DNA of 64,000 bases from Roseiarcus fermentans (GTDB lineage Bacteria > Pseudomonadota > Alphaproteobacteria > Rhizobiales > Beijerinckiaceae): positions 62,001 to 126,000 of the forward strand of contig NZ_QNRK01000013.1 of NCBI RefSeq assembly GCF_003315135.1, in the 5' to 3' direction. Every line of letters starts with the position of its first letter. The stretch's first letter is position 1. The notes beneath the pieces are model-generated. The model did not search any database. It was not told the origin of the DNA and saw only the letters and a list, made by a program, of their open reading frames with translations. The position numbers and the translations under genes are program-made. Shown here piece by piece: positions 45,000 through 53,483 of the stretch.

Positions 45000-47315
45000 A
45001 TGACCGAGTCGCCGTGTCGGATCCGCCATGCGCTGGCGCTCTGCGGACTCGCCCTGTTCGCGTGGGAAGCGAAGGCGGACACGATCCAACTGCCGACCTT
45101 CGACGTCGTCGCCACCACGCCGCTCGGCGGGGGAGAGATCGATGTGTCGAGGGTTCCGGGCGCCGTGTGGCAGACGGGCGCCGCCGACATCCAGACCTTC
45201 CACGATTCGACGCTACCGGAAACGTTGGCGCGTCAGGCGCCGGGCGTCACGGTCGGCAATGTCTCGGGCAACGACTTCCAGCCGGACGTCAGCTACCGAG
45301 GCTTCACCGCTTCGCCCGTCAGCGGAACGCCGATCGGCCTCGCCGTCTATCAGAACGGGGTGCGCATCAACGAGGCGTTCGGCGACACGGTCAACTGGGA
45401 CCTGATCCCCGAGAACGCGATCGACAAGATGGCGATCGTGTCCGGCGATCCGATCTACGGCCTCAACGCCCTCGGCGGCGCACTGAACGTCACGATGAAG
45501 AACGGCTTCACCTGGCAGGGATTCGAAGCCGACTTGCGCGGCGGCTCGTTCTATCGCGGGCAGGTGGAGCTTCAGTACGGCAAGCAGGTCGGCGACTGGT
45601 CCGTCTATATCGCGGGCACGCAGATCAACGACGGCGGCTGGCGGCAGGACGGCGCTTCGCAACTCAGCAACGTCTACGGCGACCTCGGCTACAAGGCCAA
45701 CGGGTTCGAGTCGCACCTCCAGCTCACCGCGGGCGCCACCCAGTTCGGCGCGGCGGCCTTCACGCCGCTCCAGGAGCTGCAGACCAACTGGCGCAGCGTC
45801 TACACCGTCCCCCAGACGACCGACAACACGATGGGGATGCTCGCCTGGACCGGAACCTACGCCTGGTCGCCGACCCTGAGCTTCCAGGGCGGCGCCTATG
45901 TCCGCGCCTTCAACCAGGGCCATGTCGACGGCAACGGGACCGAAGCGTCCTCGTGTGCGCCGTACTCCTGCCTCAACGGCAATCCGGTCAACGACCGGAC
46001 CGGGGCGCCGATTCCGGACATCTCGGGGAACGGCGCCTACGACCTCGGCGAGATCGACCGGTCCTGGACTCAGTCGCGCTCGCTCGGCGGTTCTGCGCAG
46101 GCCGTCGACACCGACACGATCTCCGGCCACGACAACACCTTCACGGCCGGCGCCTCGCTCGACTACGGCTGGACGAATTTCACCGGAAACAGCCAGCTCG
46201 GCGTCGTGCCCGGCTTCGTCGACAATGCGTTGCCGGTCATCGGCTTCCCGTTTGTGATCGACCAGCCCGACAGCTACCTCGCCCCGGTCGCGGTCAAGGC
46301 CAACGCCACCTATGTCGGCCTCTACGCGCTCGACACCTTCAACGCGACCGACCGGCTGGCGCTGACCGGCGGCGCGCGCTTCAACTTCGCGGGAATCAAT
46401 CTTTCCGGCGGGAACGGCGCCTTCACCAACGGCTACTCGACCTACTTCCACGTCAACCCGACCGTCGGCCTCACCTACAAGCTCACCCCCGACGTCAACC
46501 TCTACGTCGGCTACGCGATGACCAATCGCGCGCCGACGCCGCTCGAGCTCGGCTGCGCCGATCCCGAAAAACCCTGCATCATCGACAATTTCCTCGTCTC
46601 CGACCCGGCGCTGAAACAGGTGATCGGCCAGACGGTCCAGCTCGGAGTCCGCGGGCGGAACGATCTGGCGCAATGGGGCGAGCTGCATTGGTCGGCGGGC
46701 CTGTTCCGCACCACGCTCGCCAACGACATCCTGCCGGTTCAGAGCGCGTTCACCGGCTTCGGCTACTACACCAACGTCGGCACGACCCTGCGCCAGGGCG
46801 CGGAGGCGGCGGTCCAGTGGACCGGCGAGCGGTGGTCGGCCTACGCCAACTACACCTACATCGACGCGGTCTACCTAACGACGTTCATGGAGCCGTCGCC
46901 GTACAACCCGCTCGCCAACGCGAGCGGAGAGATTCCGATCACCAACGGCATGCCGATCGCCGGCATTCCGAAGAATACGGTCAAGGTCGGCTTCGACTAC
47001 GCCGTGACCCCGAACTGGAAGGTCGGCGGCGATCTGGTCGCGGCCTCGGCTCAGGTGATCACAGGCAACGAGAACGGCGCGCTGCCCCAGGTTCCCGGCT
47101 ACGCGATCTTCGGCGTGCACACCTCCTATCAGGTCGGAAAACAATTGCAGGTCTATGGGCTCGTCCAGAATATTTTTGACCAGCGCTATTATACGGCCGG
47201 CGCCCTCTACGACACCACGTCGTTTCCCAACGCGGCGCCGTTCCTGACTGACCCCAGGACGTACGCGCCCGGGAAGCCCTTCGCCGTCTACGCGGGTCTG
47301 AAATACACACTGTGA
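45000..47315 (+). CDS. lutH: TonB-dependent receptor, probable lanthanide-complex uptake
   Basis: The 771-residue outer-membrane protein has a signal peptide (to about residue 28, WEAKA), a plug domain (ETLARQAPGVTVGN, DVSYRGFTASPV, NALGGALNVTMKNGF) and a 22-strand barrel ending in AVYAGLKYTL with an aromatic-rich end. The position beside xoxF and dedicated exbB-exbD-tonB genes points to LutH-like import of a lanthanide chelate. The ATG at 45000 has GGGAGG then GGAG upstream; the frame extends back to 44718 only across the preceding gene. The name is by context; no metal ligands can be shown. Confidence 0.85.
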   Translation: MTESPCRIRHALALCGLALFAWEAKADTIQLPTFDVVATTPLGGGEIDVSRVPGAVWQTGAADIQTFHDSTLPETLARQAPGVTVGNVSGNDFQPDVSYRGFTASPVSGTPIGLAVYQNGVRINEAFGDTVNWDLIPENAIDKMAIVSGDPIYGLNALGGALNVTMKNGFTWQGFEADLRGGSFYRGQVELQYGKQVGDWSVYIAGTQINDGGWRQDGASQLSNVYGDLGYKANGFESHLQLTAGATQFGAAAFTPLQELQTNWRSVYTVPQTTDNTMGMLAWTGTYAWSPTLSFQGGAYVRAFNQGHVDGNGTEASSCAPYSCLNGNPVNDRTGAPIPDISGNGAYDLGEIDRSWTQSRSLGGSAQAVDTDTISGHDNTFTAGASLDYGWTNFTGNSQLGVVPGFVDNALPVIGFPFVIDQPDSYLAPVAVKANATYVGLYALDTFNATDRLALTGGARFNFAGINLSGGNGAFTNGYSTYFHVNPTVGLTYKLTPDVNLYVGYAMTNRAPTPLELGCADPEKPCIIDNFLVSDPALKQVIGQTVQLGVRGRNDLAQWGELHWSAGLFRTTLANDILPVQSAFTGFGYYTNVGTTLRQGAEAAVQWTGERWSAYANYTYIDAVYLTTFMEPSPYNPLANASGEIPITNGMPIAGIPKNTVKVGFDYAVTPNWKVGGDLVAASAQVITGNENGALPQVPGYAIFGVHTSYQVGKQLQVYGLVQNIFDQRYYTAGALYDTTSFPNAAPFLTDPRTYAPGKPFAVYAGLKYTL

Positions 47316-47349
47316 CGCGCGACGCGCACGTCGGGAGCGAAACGAGGCG

Positions 47350-48015
47350 ATGGCCATGCAGGGTTTGGATCTTTCCCCGGTCGGGCTGTTCCTGTCGGCG
47401 GGCCTCGTCGGCAAGGCGGTGATGGCCGTGCTGTTCGCCGCCTCGCTGTGGTGCTGGGTGCTGATCGTCGAAGGCGTGGTGTCGGTCGTCCGTCTCGGCC
47501 GAGCGGTGCGCGCCGCCCGTTGCGGCGAGACCGTGGCGTCGCTCGCCGGCGTCGTCGCCGCGGGCGAGGCGGAGGCCCACCGGCGCATCGCCGGCGAGAC
47601 GGTGAGCGAGGTGCGGGCGCGGATCGCCGACGGGATGGCCCGGGCGGCGCGGGAACTCATCGCCCGCGCCGAGGGCGGCCTGCCCAATCTCGCCGTCATT
47701 TCCTCGGTGGCGCCGTTCGTCGGACTGTTCGGCACGGTCTGGGGCATCATGTCGAGCTTCGCCGCGATCTCCCAGGCCAACGACACGAGCCTCGCCACCG
47801 TCGCGCCCGGCATCGCCGAATCGCTTGCCGCGACCGCCTACGGGCTCGCCGCGGCGATTCCCGCATCGATCGGCTACAACCGCATCGGCGCCGCCTTCGC
47901 CCGCCTCGGCCAGGAGATGGCGTCTTTCGTCGAGGAGCGCGCGATCGCGCTCGTCTCTCGCCCGGCCGAGGTGGTTCGTGAGGCGAATCCTCGCCGCCGC
48001 AGCGAGGCGCCGTGA
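47350..48015 (+). CDS. exbB: ExbB/TolQ-family proton-channel protein
   Basis: The 221-residue product has three membrane segments: [45 protein letters not shown] and [19 protein letters not shown]. These are the MotA/TolQ/ExbB signature regions. With ExbD and TonB it uses the proton gradient to energise the outer-membrane receptor just upstream. The next gene's ATG overlaps this stop (TGATG). Confidence 0.9.
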   Translation: MAMQGLDLSPVGLFLSAGLVGKAVMAVLFAASLWCWVLIVEGVVSVVRLGRAVRAARCGETVASLAGVVAAGEAEAHRRIAGETVSEVRARIADGMARAARELIARAEGGLPNLAVISSVAPFVGLFGTVWGIMSSFAAISQANDTSLATVAPGIAESLAATAYGLAAAIPASIGYNRIGAAFARLGQEMASFVEERAIALVSRPAEVVREANPRRRSEAP

Positions 48016-48467
48016 TGGCGACGCCGCCCCGGAAGATCGGCGAAGGCCTCTACCAGCCGCTGGCCGAGATCAACGTGACGCCGCTCGTCGACGTGATGCT
48101 GGTGCTCCTGATCATCTTCATGGTGACCGCGCCGATGCTGGCGGCCGGGATCAAGGTCAACCTGCCGGCGGCCAGGACCGCTCGGCCGCTCGACGCCAGG
48201 GACCCGGTGATCGTCGCCGTGACCAGGGACGGCGCCGTATCGGTCGGCAAGGACGCCGTATCGCGCGACGGGCTCGTCGCCGCGGTCGAGGCGCGGCTCG
48301 CCGATTCGAACGGCGTCGTGCAACTGCGCGGCGACCGGGAGGCGGCCTATGGCGACGTCCTGTCGGTGATGGACGACCTCGCCGCGGCGGGACTGAACCA
48401 CATCGCGATCGTCGCGAACGGGCGGCGCGCCGCTCCGCCTCCGGCGGACCCGGCGACCCGCCGATGA
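48015..48467 (+). CDS. exbD: ExbD-family protein
   Basis: The 150-residue product has one N-terminal membrane helix with the conserved Asp26 of the proton path ([19 protein letters not shown]) and a periplasmic domain ([21 protein letters not shown], then [10 protein letters not shown]). A GTG at 48012 is also possible but the ATG at 48015 gives the usual coupled TGATG junction with exbB. The tonB start overlaps its stop by 4 bases. Confidence 0.92.
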   Translation: MATPPRKIGEGLYQPLAEINVTPLVDVMLVLLIIFMVTAPMLAAGIKVNLPAARTARPLDARDPVIVAVTRDGAVSVGKDAVSRDGLVAAVEARLADSNGVVQLRGDREAAYGDVLSVMDDLAAAGLNHIAIVANGRRAAPPPADPATRR

Positions 48468-49315
48468 CCGATCTTGCGCTCGGCGGGCGCGCGTTCGAGC
48501 CGCCGGCGTTTCAGCCGTCATGGCTGCGGCCGGCGATCGTCGCCGTGATCGTCGCGCTGCACGCCGCCGCGCTCTCGACCCTGCCCTATCTCGCGCAAAA
48601 GCCGCCGGAACGGCCGAAGGACGTGATGCTCGACGTCGAGCCCGCGCCGCCTGCGCTGGACGCCCAGCCGCAGGCGGCGGCGCCGGAAGCCGTCTCGGAG
48701 CCGCCGCCGCCTCAGGACGTCGCGCCGCCGCCGGTGGAACGGCCGCCGGTTGCGGTCGCGCCGCCGGCCGAGCCTGCGCCGGCGCCGCCGGCGGCCGAGA
48801 CGCCGCCTGCTCGCGCGCCGGCGGAGGCCGCGCCGGCCGCGCCCGCCGCGGCTGAGCTTCAGCCGGCGAAGCCGCCGCCGCGCGTTCAGCGGCAAAGGGC
48901 CGTCGAGCCCAGGCCCGAACAGGCGAAGCCCCAGCCCCTCCGAACGAAACGCGTCGAGGCGCCGCCGCAGCCGGAGCGGGCGACGAAGGCGGAGGCGCCG
49001 GCGGCCGCGAGCGCGCGTCCGGCGGCGCCGGCGAGCGCCGCCTCGCAGGCGGCCTATGTCTCGGCCATGGCGGCGGCGATCCGCAGCCGCCTCTTCTATC
49101 CGCCGGCGGCGCGGGGACGCGGCGCCAGGGGCGTCGTCGCGGTCACGTTCGCCATCGGCCCGTCGGGCGCCCTCGCCTCGTTGGCGATCACCCGGTCCTC
49201 CGGCGACGCCGATCTCGACGCGGCGGCGCGGACGCTGGTCCAGTCGGCGCATTTCCCGCCGCCGCCCGGCGGCTCGGTCCATGTCTCCACGAGCTTCAAC
49301 TATGTCCCGCACTGA
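48464..49315 (+). CDS. tonB: TonB energy-transducing protein
   Basis: The 283-residue product has one membrane anchor ([20 protein letters not shown]), a long Pro/Ala/Glu-rich periplasmic spacer (about residues 45-200) and a C-terminal TonB domain ([62 protein letters not shown]). The ATG at 48464 overlaps the exbD stop. Unusually, the pqqB start lies 14 bases inside its 3' end, tying metal-uptake energisation to PQQ synthesis. Confidence 0.92.
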   Translation: MTDLALGGRAFEPPAFQPSWLRPAIVAVIVALHAAALSTLPYLAQKPPERPKDVMLDVEPAPPALDAQPQAAAPEAVSEPPPPQDVAPPPVERPPVAVAPPAEPAPAPPAAETPPARAPAEAAPAAPAAAELQPAKPPPRVQRQRAVEPRPEQAKPQPLRTKRVEAPPQPERATKAEAPAAASARPAAPASAASQAAYVSAMAAAIRSRLFYPPAARGRGARGVVAVTFAIGPSGALASLAITRSSGDADLDAAARTLVQSAHFPPPPGGSVHVSTSFNYVPH

Positions 49316-50225
49316 CCTCTCGCGCCTGCGGGCGCTCGTCCTCGGCTCGGGCGGCGGCGGCGGCGTCCCCCAATGGAACTGCGCCTGCCGAGTCTGCCGC
49401 CTCGCCTGGGACGGCGACCCGCGGGTGAAGCCGCGCACCCAGTCGAGCCTCGCGGTCAGCGCCGACGGCGAGCGCTGGCTGCTGCTCAACGCCTCGATCG
49501 ACCTGCGCCAGCAGATCCTCGCGACGCCCGCGATGCAGCCGAAAGGCCGGGGCCGGCAGTCGCCGATCGCCGCCGTGCTGCTCACCAACACCGACGTCGA
49601 TCACGCCGCCGGACTGCTCGCCTTGCGCGAGCGCCAGCCGTTCACGATCTGGGGCACGCGCGCGACGCTCGACACGATCGGCGCGAACCGGATCTTCGAC
49701 GTCGTCGGTCCCGACATCGTCGCGCGCCGCGCCGTCCGCCTCGGCGAACCGTTCGAGCCGCTGCCGGGCCTCGCCGTCGAACTCTTCCCGGTGCCGGGAA
49801 AGGTTCCGCTCTGGCTCGAGGAGGGCGACGTCGAGACCGACGCCATCGGCGAAGGCACGGTCGGCGTTGCGGTCGAGGCCGGCGGGCGCAGGCTCGTGTA
49901 TGCGCCGGGATGCGCCCGCGTCACCGACGCCCTGCACGAGCGCATTGCGAGCGCGCACGCGCTGTTGTTCGACGGCACCCTGTTCACCGACGACGAGATG
50001 ATCGCGAGCGGCCTCGGCGAGAAGACGGGCCGCCGCATGGGCCACAGCCCCGTGTCCGGGCCGGGCGGAACGCTCGACGCGCTGGCGCGGCACGCCGACG
50101 TCCGCCGCATCCTCATCCACATCAACAATTCCAACCCGATCCTGATCGAAGGGTCGCCCGAAGAGACAACGATCAAGGCGGCCGGCTGGGAAGTCGCCTA
50201 CGACGGAATGGAGGTTACCCCATGA
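49302..50225 (+). CDS. pqqB: PQQ biosynthesis protein PqqB
   Basis: The 307-residue metallo-beta-lactamase-fold protein is thought to hydroxylate the Glu-Tyr-derived intermediate in PQQ synthesis. Features are VLGSGGGGGVPQWNCACRVC with the zinc-site cysteines, TNTDVDHAAGLLALRERQPF, LLFDGTLFTDDEM and HINNSNPILIEGS. The ATG at 49302 overlaps tonB by 14 bases, and its stop overlaps the pqqC start by 4. The frame upstream lies inside tonB in another frame. Confidence 0.95.
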   Translation: MSRTDLSRLRALVLGSGGGGGVPQWNCACRVCRLAWDGDPRVKPRTQSSLAVSADGERWLLLNASIDLRQQILATPAMQPKGRGRQSPIAAVLLTNTDVDHAAGLLALRERQPFTIWGTRATLDTIGANRIFDVVGPDIVARRAVRLGEPFEPLPGLAVELFPVPGKVPLWLEEGDVETDAIGEGTVGVAVEAGGRRLVYAPGCARVTDALHERIASAHALLFDGTLFTDDEMIASGLGEKTGRRMGHSPVSGPGGTLDALARHADVRRILIHINNSNPILIEGSPEETTIKAAGWEVAYDGMEVTP

Positions 50226-50962
50226 ACAGGCCTATCGCGTCCGAACCGCTGAGCCCCGAGGCGCTGGAGGCGGCGCTGCGCGCGGTCGGCCCCGAGCGCT
50301 ATCACGACCTTCACCCGTTCCACGACCTCCTGCACGGCGGCAAGCTGACCAAGGGGCAGGTGCAGGCCTGGGCGTTGAATCGCTACGTCTACCAGGCGGC
50401 GATCCCGCGCAAGGACGCGTCTCTCATGGGTCGTTGCGACGACCGGGAGCTGCGCCGCGAATGGCTGCATCGCATCACCGACCACGACGGGTTCGGCGAG
50501 GACAAGGGCGGCGTCGAGCGCTGGCTGATCCTCACCGACGGACTCGGGCTCGACCGCGACTATGTCGTCAGCCAGGAGGGCGCGTTGCCGGCGACCAAAT
50601 TCGCCGTCGAGGCCTACGTCCATTTCGTGCGCGAGAAGCCGCTGCTGGAGGCGGTCGCATCGAGTCTGACGGAATTGTTCGCCCCGTCGATTCACCGCCA
50701 GCGGATCGCCGGCATGCTGGCGAATTACGACTTCATCGACGAGCGGGTGGTCGCCTATTTCCGGCGGCGGCTCGACCAGGCGCCGAAGGACGCGGACTTC
50801 GCGCTCGACTACGTCAAGCGCAACGCCCGCACGGTCGCCGAGCAGAAGGGCGCGCTCGCCGCGCTGACCTTCAAGACCGAGGTGCTGTGGGCGCAACTCG
50901 ACGCGCTGCATCACGCCTATGTGTGCGGGGCGATCCCGCCCGGCGCATTCCGGCCGGAGTGA
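50222..50962 (+). CDS. pqqC: PQQ synthase PqqC
   Basis: The 246-residue cofactorless oxidase performs the last ring closure and oxidation in PQQ synthesis. Conserved parts are YHDLHPFHDLLHGGKLTKGQ, ALNRYVYQAAIPRKDASLM, HRITDHDGFGEDKGGVERWL, LTELFAPSIHRQRIAGMLAN and FALDYVKRNARTVAEQ. Its ATG overlaps the pqqB stop by 4 bases, and pqqD starts 4 bases after its stop. Confidence 0.97.
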   Translation: MNRPIASEPLSPEALEAALRAVGPERYHDLHPFHDLLHGGKLTKGQVQAWALNRYVYQAAIPRKDASLMGRCDDRELRREWLHRITDHDGFGEDKGGVERWLILTDGLGLDRDYVVSQEGALPATKFAVEAYVHFVREKPLLEAVASSLTELFAPSIHRQRIAGMLANYDFIDERVVAYFRRRLDQAPKDADFALDYVKRNARTVAEQKGALAALTFKTEVLWAQLDALHHAYVCGAIPPGAFRPE

Positions 50963-50966
50963 CACG

Positions 50967-51236
50967 ATGGAGACGTCAGCCAAGCCGCGGCTGCCGCGCG
51001 GCGTCAAACTTCGCCACGACGATGTCCGCCAGCGCTGGACGCTCTTGGCGCCGGAGCGGATCTTCGAGGTCGACGGCACGGCCGCGGCGGTGCTGCAGCT
51101 CTGCGACGGCGAGCGCGATCTCGGGCGGATCGTCGCCGAGCTCGCAGCCCGCTACAATGCCCCGCCGGCCATGATCGAGAAGGACGTGGTCGCGATGCTC
51201 GGCGATCTCGAGGCCAAGAGGGTGCTGGACCTATGA
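50967..51236 (+). CDS. pqqD: PQQ peptide chaperone PqqD
   Basis: The 89-residue winged-helix-like protein binds the PqqA peptide and presents it to Pqq[41 protein letters not shown] and [16 protein letters not shown] are PqqD-typical. The stop lies in a run of three near-identical 20-base units that also contain the pqqE start. Confidence 0.95.
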   Translation: METSAKPRLPRGVKLRHDDVRQRWTLLAPERIFEVDGTAAAVLQLCDGERDLGRIVAELAARYNAPPAMIEKDVVAMLGDLEAKRVLDL

Positions 51237-51281
51237 CGCAGGTGCTGGAGCCATGAAGAAGGGCGCTGGAAGCATGACCGC
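51221..51281 (+). repeat. Triplicated ~20-bp start region of pqqE
   Basis: Three imperfect copies (GGTGCTGGACCTATGA, GGTGCTGGAGCCATGA, GGCGCTGGAAGCATGA) with a 20-21 bp period, each ending in an ATG. The first ATG (51233) opens a 7-codon mini-ORF overlapping the pqqD stop and ending at 51256. The second (51253) and third (51274) are in-frame pqqE starts. Confidence 0.75.
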
Positions 51282-52374
51282 GCTTGCGCCGCCGATCGGC
51301 GTCCTCGTCGAGCTGACTCATCGCTGCCCGCTCGGCTGCCCGCACTGCTCGAATCCGCTCAAGCTCGAACCCCCGGCCGCGGAGCTCGACACGGAGACGT
51401 GGAAGCGCGTGTTCGAGGAGGCGGCGGCGCTCGGCGCGCTGCACGTGCACCTGTCGGGCGGCGAGCCGACCGCGCGGCGCGACATCGTGGCGTTGACGCG
51501 CCACGCCGCGCAATGCGGGCTGTACACCAATCTCATCACCTCCGGGATCGGGGTCGGCGAGAGACTGTGGGGCGGGCTGGTCGAGGCGGGCCTCGATCAC
51601 GCGCAGCTTTCGTTCCAGGGCGCCGACGAGGGGACCAATGACCGCCTCGGCCATTACGACGGCGCGTGGGCGAAGAAGCGCGCCTTCGCGGCGATGGTGA
51701 CGACGGCCGGCGTGCCGCTGACGGTCAACGCGGTCGTGAGCCGTCCCAATCTGCATCAGGTCAGCGCCTTCATCGACCTCGCGCTCGAGCTCGGCGCCCG
51801 GCGCCTCGAAGTGGCGCACACGCAATATTACGGCTGGGCGCTCGCCAACCGCGCCGCGCTGATGCCGGCGCTGAAGGAGACCGAAGAGGCGATCCGGCTG
51901 GTCGAGGCGGCGCGGCCGAAGCTCGCCGGCCGGCTGGTCATCGACATGGTCGTGCCCGACTATTACGCGCGCTACCCCAAGCCCTGCGCGGGCGGATGGG
52001 GGCGGCTCGCGATCAACGTCTCGCCGTCCGGCAAGGCGATGCCCTGCCATGCCGCCGAAACGATCCCGGGCCTCGAATTCTGGAATGTGCGCGACCGCTC
52101 GCTCGCCGAGATCTGGGCCGACAGCCCGGCCTTCAACGCCTTTCGCGGGACGGACTGGATGCGCGAGCCGTGCCGGACCTGCGACCGGAAGGAGATCGAC
52201 TTCGGCGGCTGCCGCTGCCAGGCGCTGGCGCTCGCCGGCGACGCCGCCGCCACCGACCCGGCCTGCTCGAAGTCGCCCCTTCACGCGCGCATCGGGCGGA
52301 CGGCGGCGGCCGAGGCGGAAGCCGGCTCCGAGGCGATCCGCTGGCGCTCGTACAAGGCGGCGCTCGAGGGCTGA
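51253..52374 (+). CDS. pqqE: PQQ radical SAM enzyme PqqE
   Basis: The 373-residue radical SAM enzyme cross-links Glu and Tyr side chains in PqqA. The iron-sulfur/SAM motif is Cys25-x3-Cys29-x2-Cys32 in [17 protein letters not shown], followed by [13 protein letters not shown]. The C-terminal SPASM region shows [20 protein letters not shown] and [21 protein letters not shown] with auxiliary cluster Cys. The start may be 51253 or 51274, because the initiation region is triplicated; PPIGVLVEL after the second is the family N-terminus. Confidence 0.95.
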   Translation: MKKGAGSMTALAPPIGVLVELTHRCPLGCPHCSNPLKLEPPAAELDTETWKRVFEEAAALGALHVHLSGGEPTARRDIVALTRHAAQCGLYTNLITSGIGVGERLWGGLVEAGLDHAQLSFQGADEGTNDRLGHYDGAWAKKRAFAAMVTTAGVPLTVNAVVSRPNLHQVSAFIDLALELGARRLEVAHTQYYGWALANRAALMPALKETEEAIRLVEAARPKLAGRLVIDMVVPDYYARYPKPCAGGWGRLAINVSPSGKAMPCHAAETIPGLEFWNVRDRSLAEIWADSPAFNAFRGTDWMREPCRTCDRKEIDFGGCRCQALALAGDAAATDPACSKSPLHARIGRTAAAEAEAGSEAIRWRSYKAALEG

Positions 52375-52556
52375 GGCGGCGCCGAACGCATCGGCGCTTG
52401 CGCGCGTCGGGGCCGAGTCCGGCGCACGCCGCGACGACCGTTCGGCGCCCTTCTGCGCGGCGCGCCCGCGCTGATTCAACCGTCCTGATGTCAACGCGTT
52501 CCGGGGGCATTCGCGAACAGAGGAACAGAGGTAACTCCCAAGGCGGGGGGAAGAAC
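52375..52556. other. Intergenic DNA after pqqE
   Basis: No gene seen. With the repeat at 52557-52746 and the leader that follows, it makes the 523-base gap between pqqE and pqqA. The pqqA promoter should lie in the gap or inside the repeat; I cannot place it by eye. Confidence 0.4.
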
Positions 52557-52746
52557 GCCGTCATCGCGAGCGACCCCCGGGCCGAAGAGCCCGGGGGGAA
52601 GCGATCCAGGGCCGCTGGGCCGCTGTTGCGCCCTCTGATCGTCCCGCCGCCCTTCGTCGCGAGCAGAAGACGGAGCAATTTTTTCCGCAGTCAGCAACCG
52701 GCGGCATGGGTTGCTTCGTCGCTTTGCTCCTCGCAATGACGGGGCG
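52557..52746. repeat. Dispersed palindromic repeat, copy C, with extra hairpin
   Basis: It opens CGCCGTCATCGCGAGCGA and ends TTTGCTCCTCGCAATGACGGG, sharing the core CCCTCTGATCGTCCCGCCGC with copy A. Inside the left arm is an extra palindrome (CCCCGGGC CGAAGA GCCCGGGG, about 52574-52596) absent from copies A and B, which breaks the arm. It separates pqqE from pqqA. Confidence 0.88.
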
Positions 52747-52848
52747 GGCCGTTACCGAGCAGAGTCCGGGCGCGAAGTCGCGCCGGCCGCGGTATGTACC
52801 TTCGGACAGGTGACGACCAGAAACAGCGCTGTTAGGTTCTTTCGCGTG

Positions 52849-52870
52849 AAGGGGGTCTAACACCCTTTTT
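52849..52870 (+). terminator. Possible attenuator hairpin before pqqA
   Basis: AAGGGGGT and ACACCCTT form an 8-bp stem with one mismatch and a CTA loop, followed by a T-run. It ends 27 bases before the pqqA ATG. It could stop readthrough from upstream or act as an attenuator. Confidence 0.4.
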
Positions 52871-52897
52871 GGAAACGCGCCCCCAAGGAGAGAGCCC

Positions 52898-52975
52898 ATG
52901 AGCTGGACCACCCCGGTTGTCGTCGAAATCTGCGCCGGTCTCGAAGTGACCGCCTACGTCAGCGCCGAGATGTAA
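52898..52975 (+). CDS. pqqA: PQQ precursor peptide PqqA
   Basis: A 25-residue peptide, MSWTTPVVVEICAGLEVTAY plus VSAEM. It supplies the Glu16 and Tyr20 (ExxxY) that PqqE cross-links to make PQQ. The sequence matches the PqqA family over its whole length. A strong AAGGAG site lies 7 bases upstream. It is placed downstream of pqqE, not first in the operon as in many organisms, and has its own leader. Confidence 0.95.
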   Translation: MSWTTPVVVEICAGLEVTAYVSAEM

Positions 52976-53150
52976 GCCGCGGTTTCGCCGACCGCGAACG
53001 ACCGCCGCTCTTTCGCCGCGCTGACTGGTCTGCCGTCCGCGCGGCGCTCGAAGGAGCGTTGTCAAGAGACGCGGGAGCGTCGCTTGCGCGGCGCCGGCCT
53101 CTCGGGCTCGGCGCCGCACGCGTCTCAAGAACCCCGATGACCCCTGCCGG

Positions 53151-53483
53151 TCATTTTCTGCAGTCGGTGAGATCCTTGTCCTCGATCACGAACGCCTTGC
53201 CGGCTTCGATCCGTACGGTCCTGGCCATGCAGGTTCGCCCGTCGGCGAGCTTCAGTCGGGCGACATACACGCCGCTGGCGACCCCCTCGACCTTGACCCG
53301 CTCGTCGTGGTCGACGGCCTTGTCGGGGTCGTTGAGGCACTGGTTCGGCCCGAAGACGAGGGTGGCCGCCGGCGCGAGCTCCAGCGACGTCACGGTCGCC
53401 GACGTCAGATTCCAGAAGCGGGTATCCTTGGCCATTGCGGGCTGCGCGAGCGCGGCGATGGCGAGAGCAATCTCGAGGCGCAT
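53151..53483 (-). CDS. Small secreted cysteine-containing protein
   Basis: The 110-residue product has a signal peptide (MRLEIALAIAALAQPAMA) and a small beta-domain beginning with FWNLTSATVTSLELAPA, with three Cys (QCLND, RTCMA, TDCRK) and an acidic NDPDKAVDHDE patch. Small exported proteins of this type occur around PQQ-dehydrogenase ABC clusters, but I cannot name the family. It is antisense to the start region of the lutA-like gene by up to 26 bases. Metal-binding is conceivable from the acidic patch only. Confidence 0.6.
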   Translation of the reverse strand: MRLEIALAIAALAQPAMAKDTRFWNLTSATVTSLELAPAATLVFGPNQCLNDPDKAVDHDERVKVEGVASGVYVARLKLADGRTCMARTVRIEAGKAFVIEDKDLTDCRK

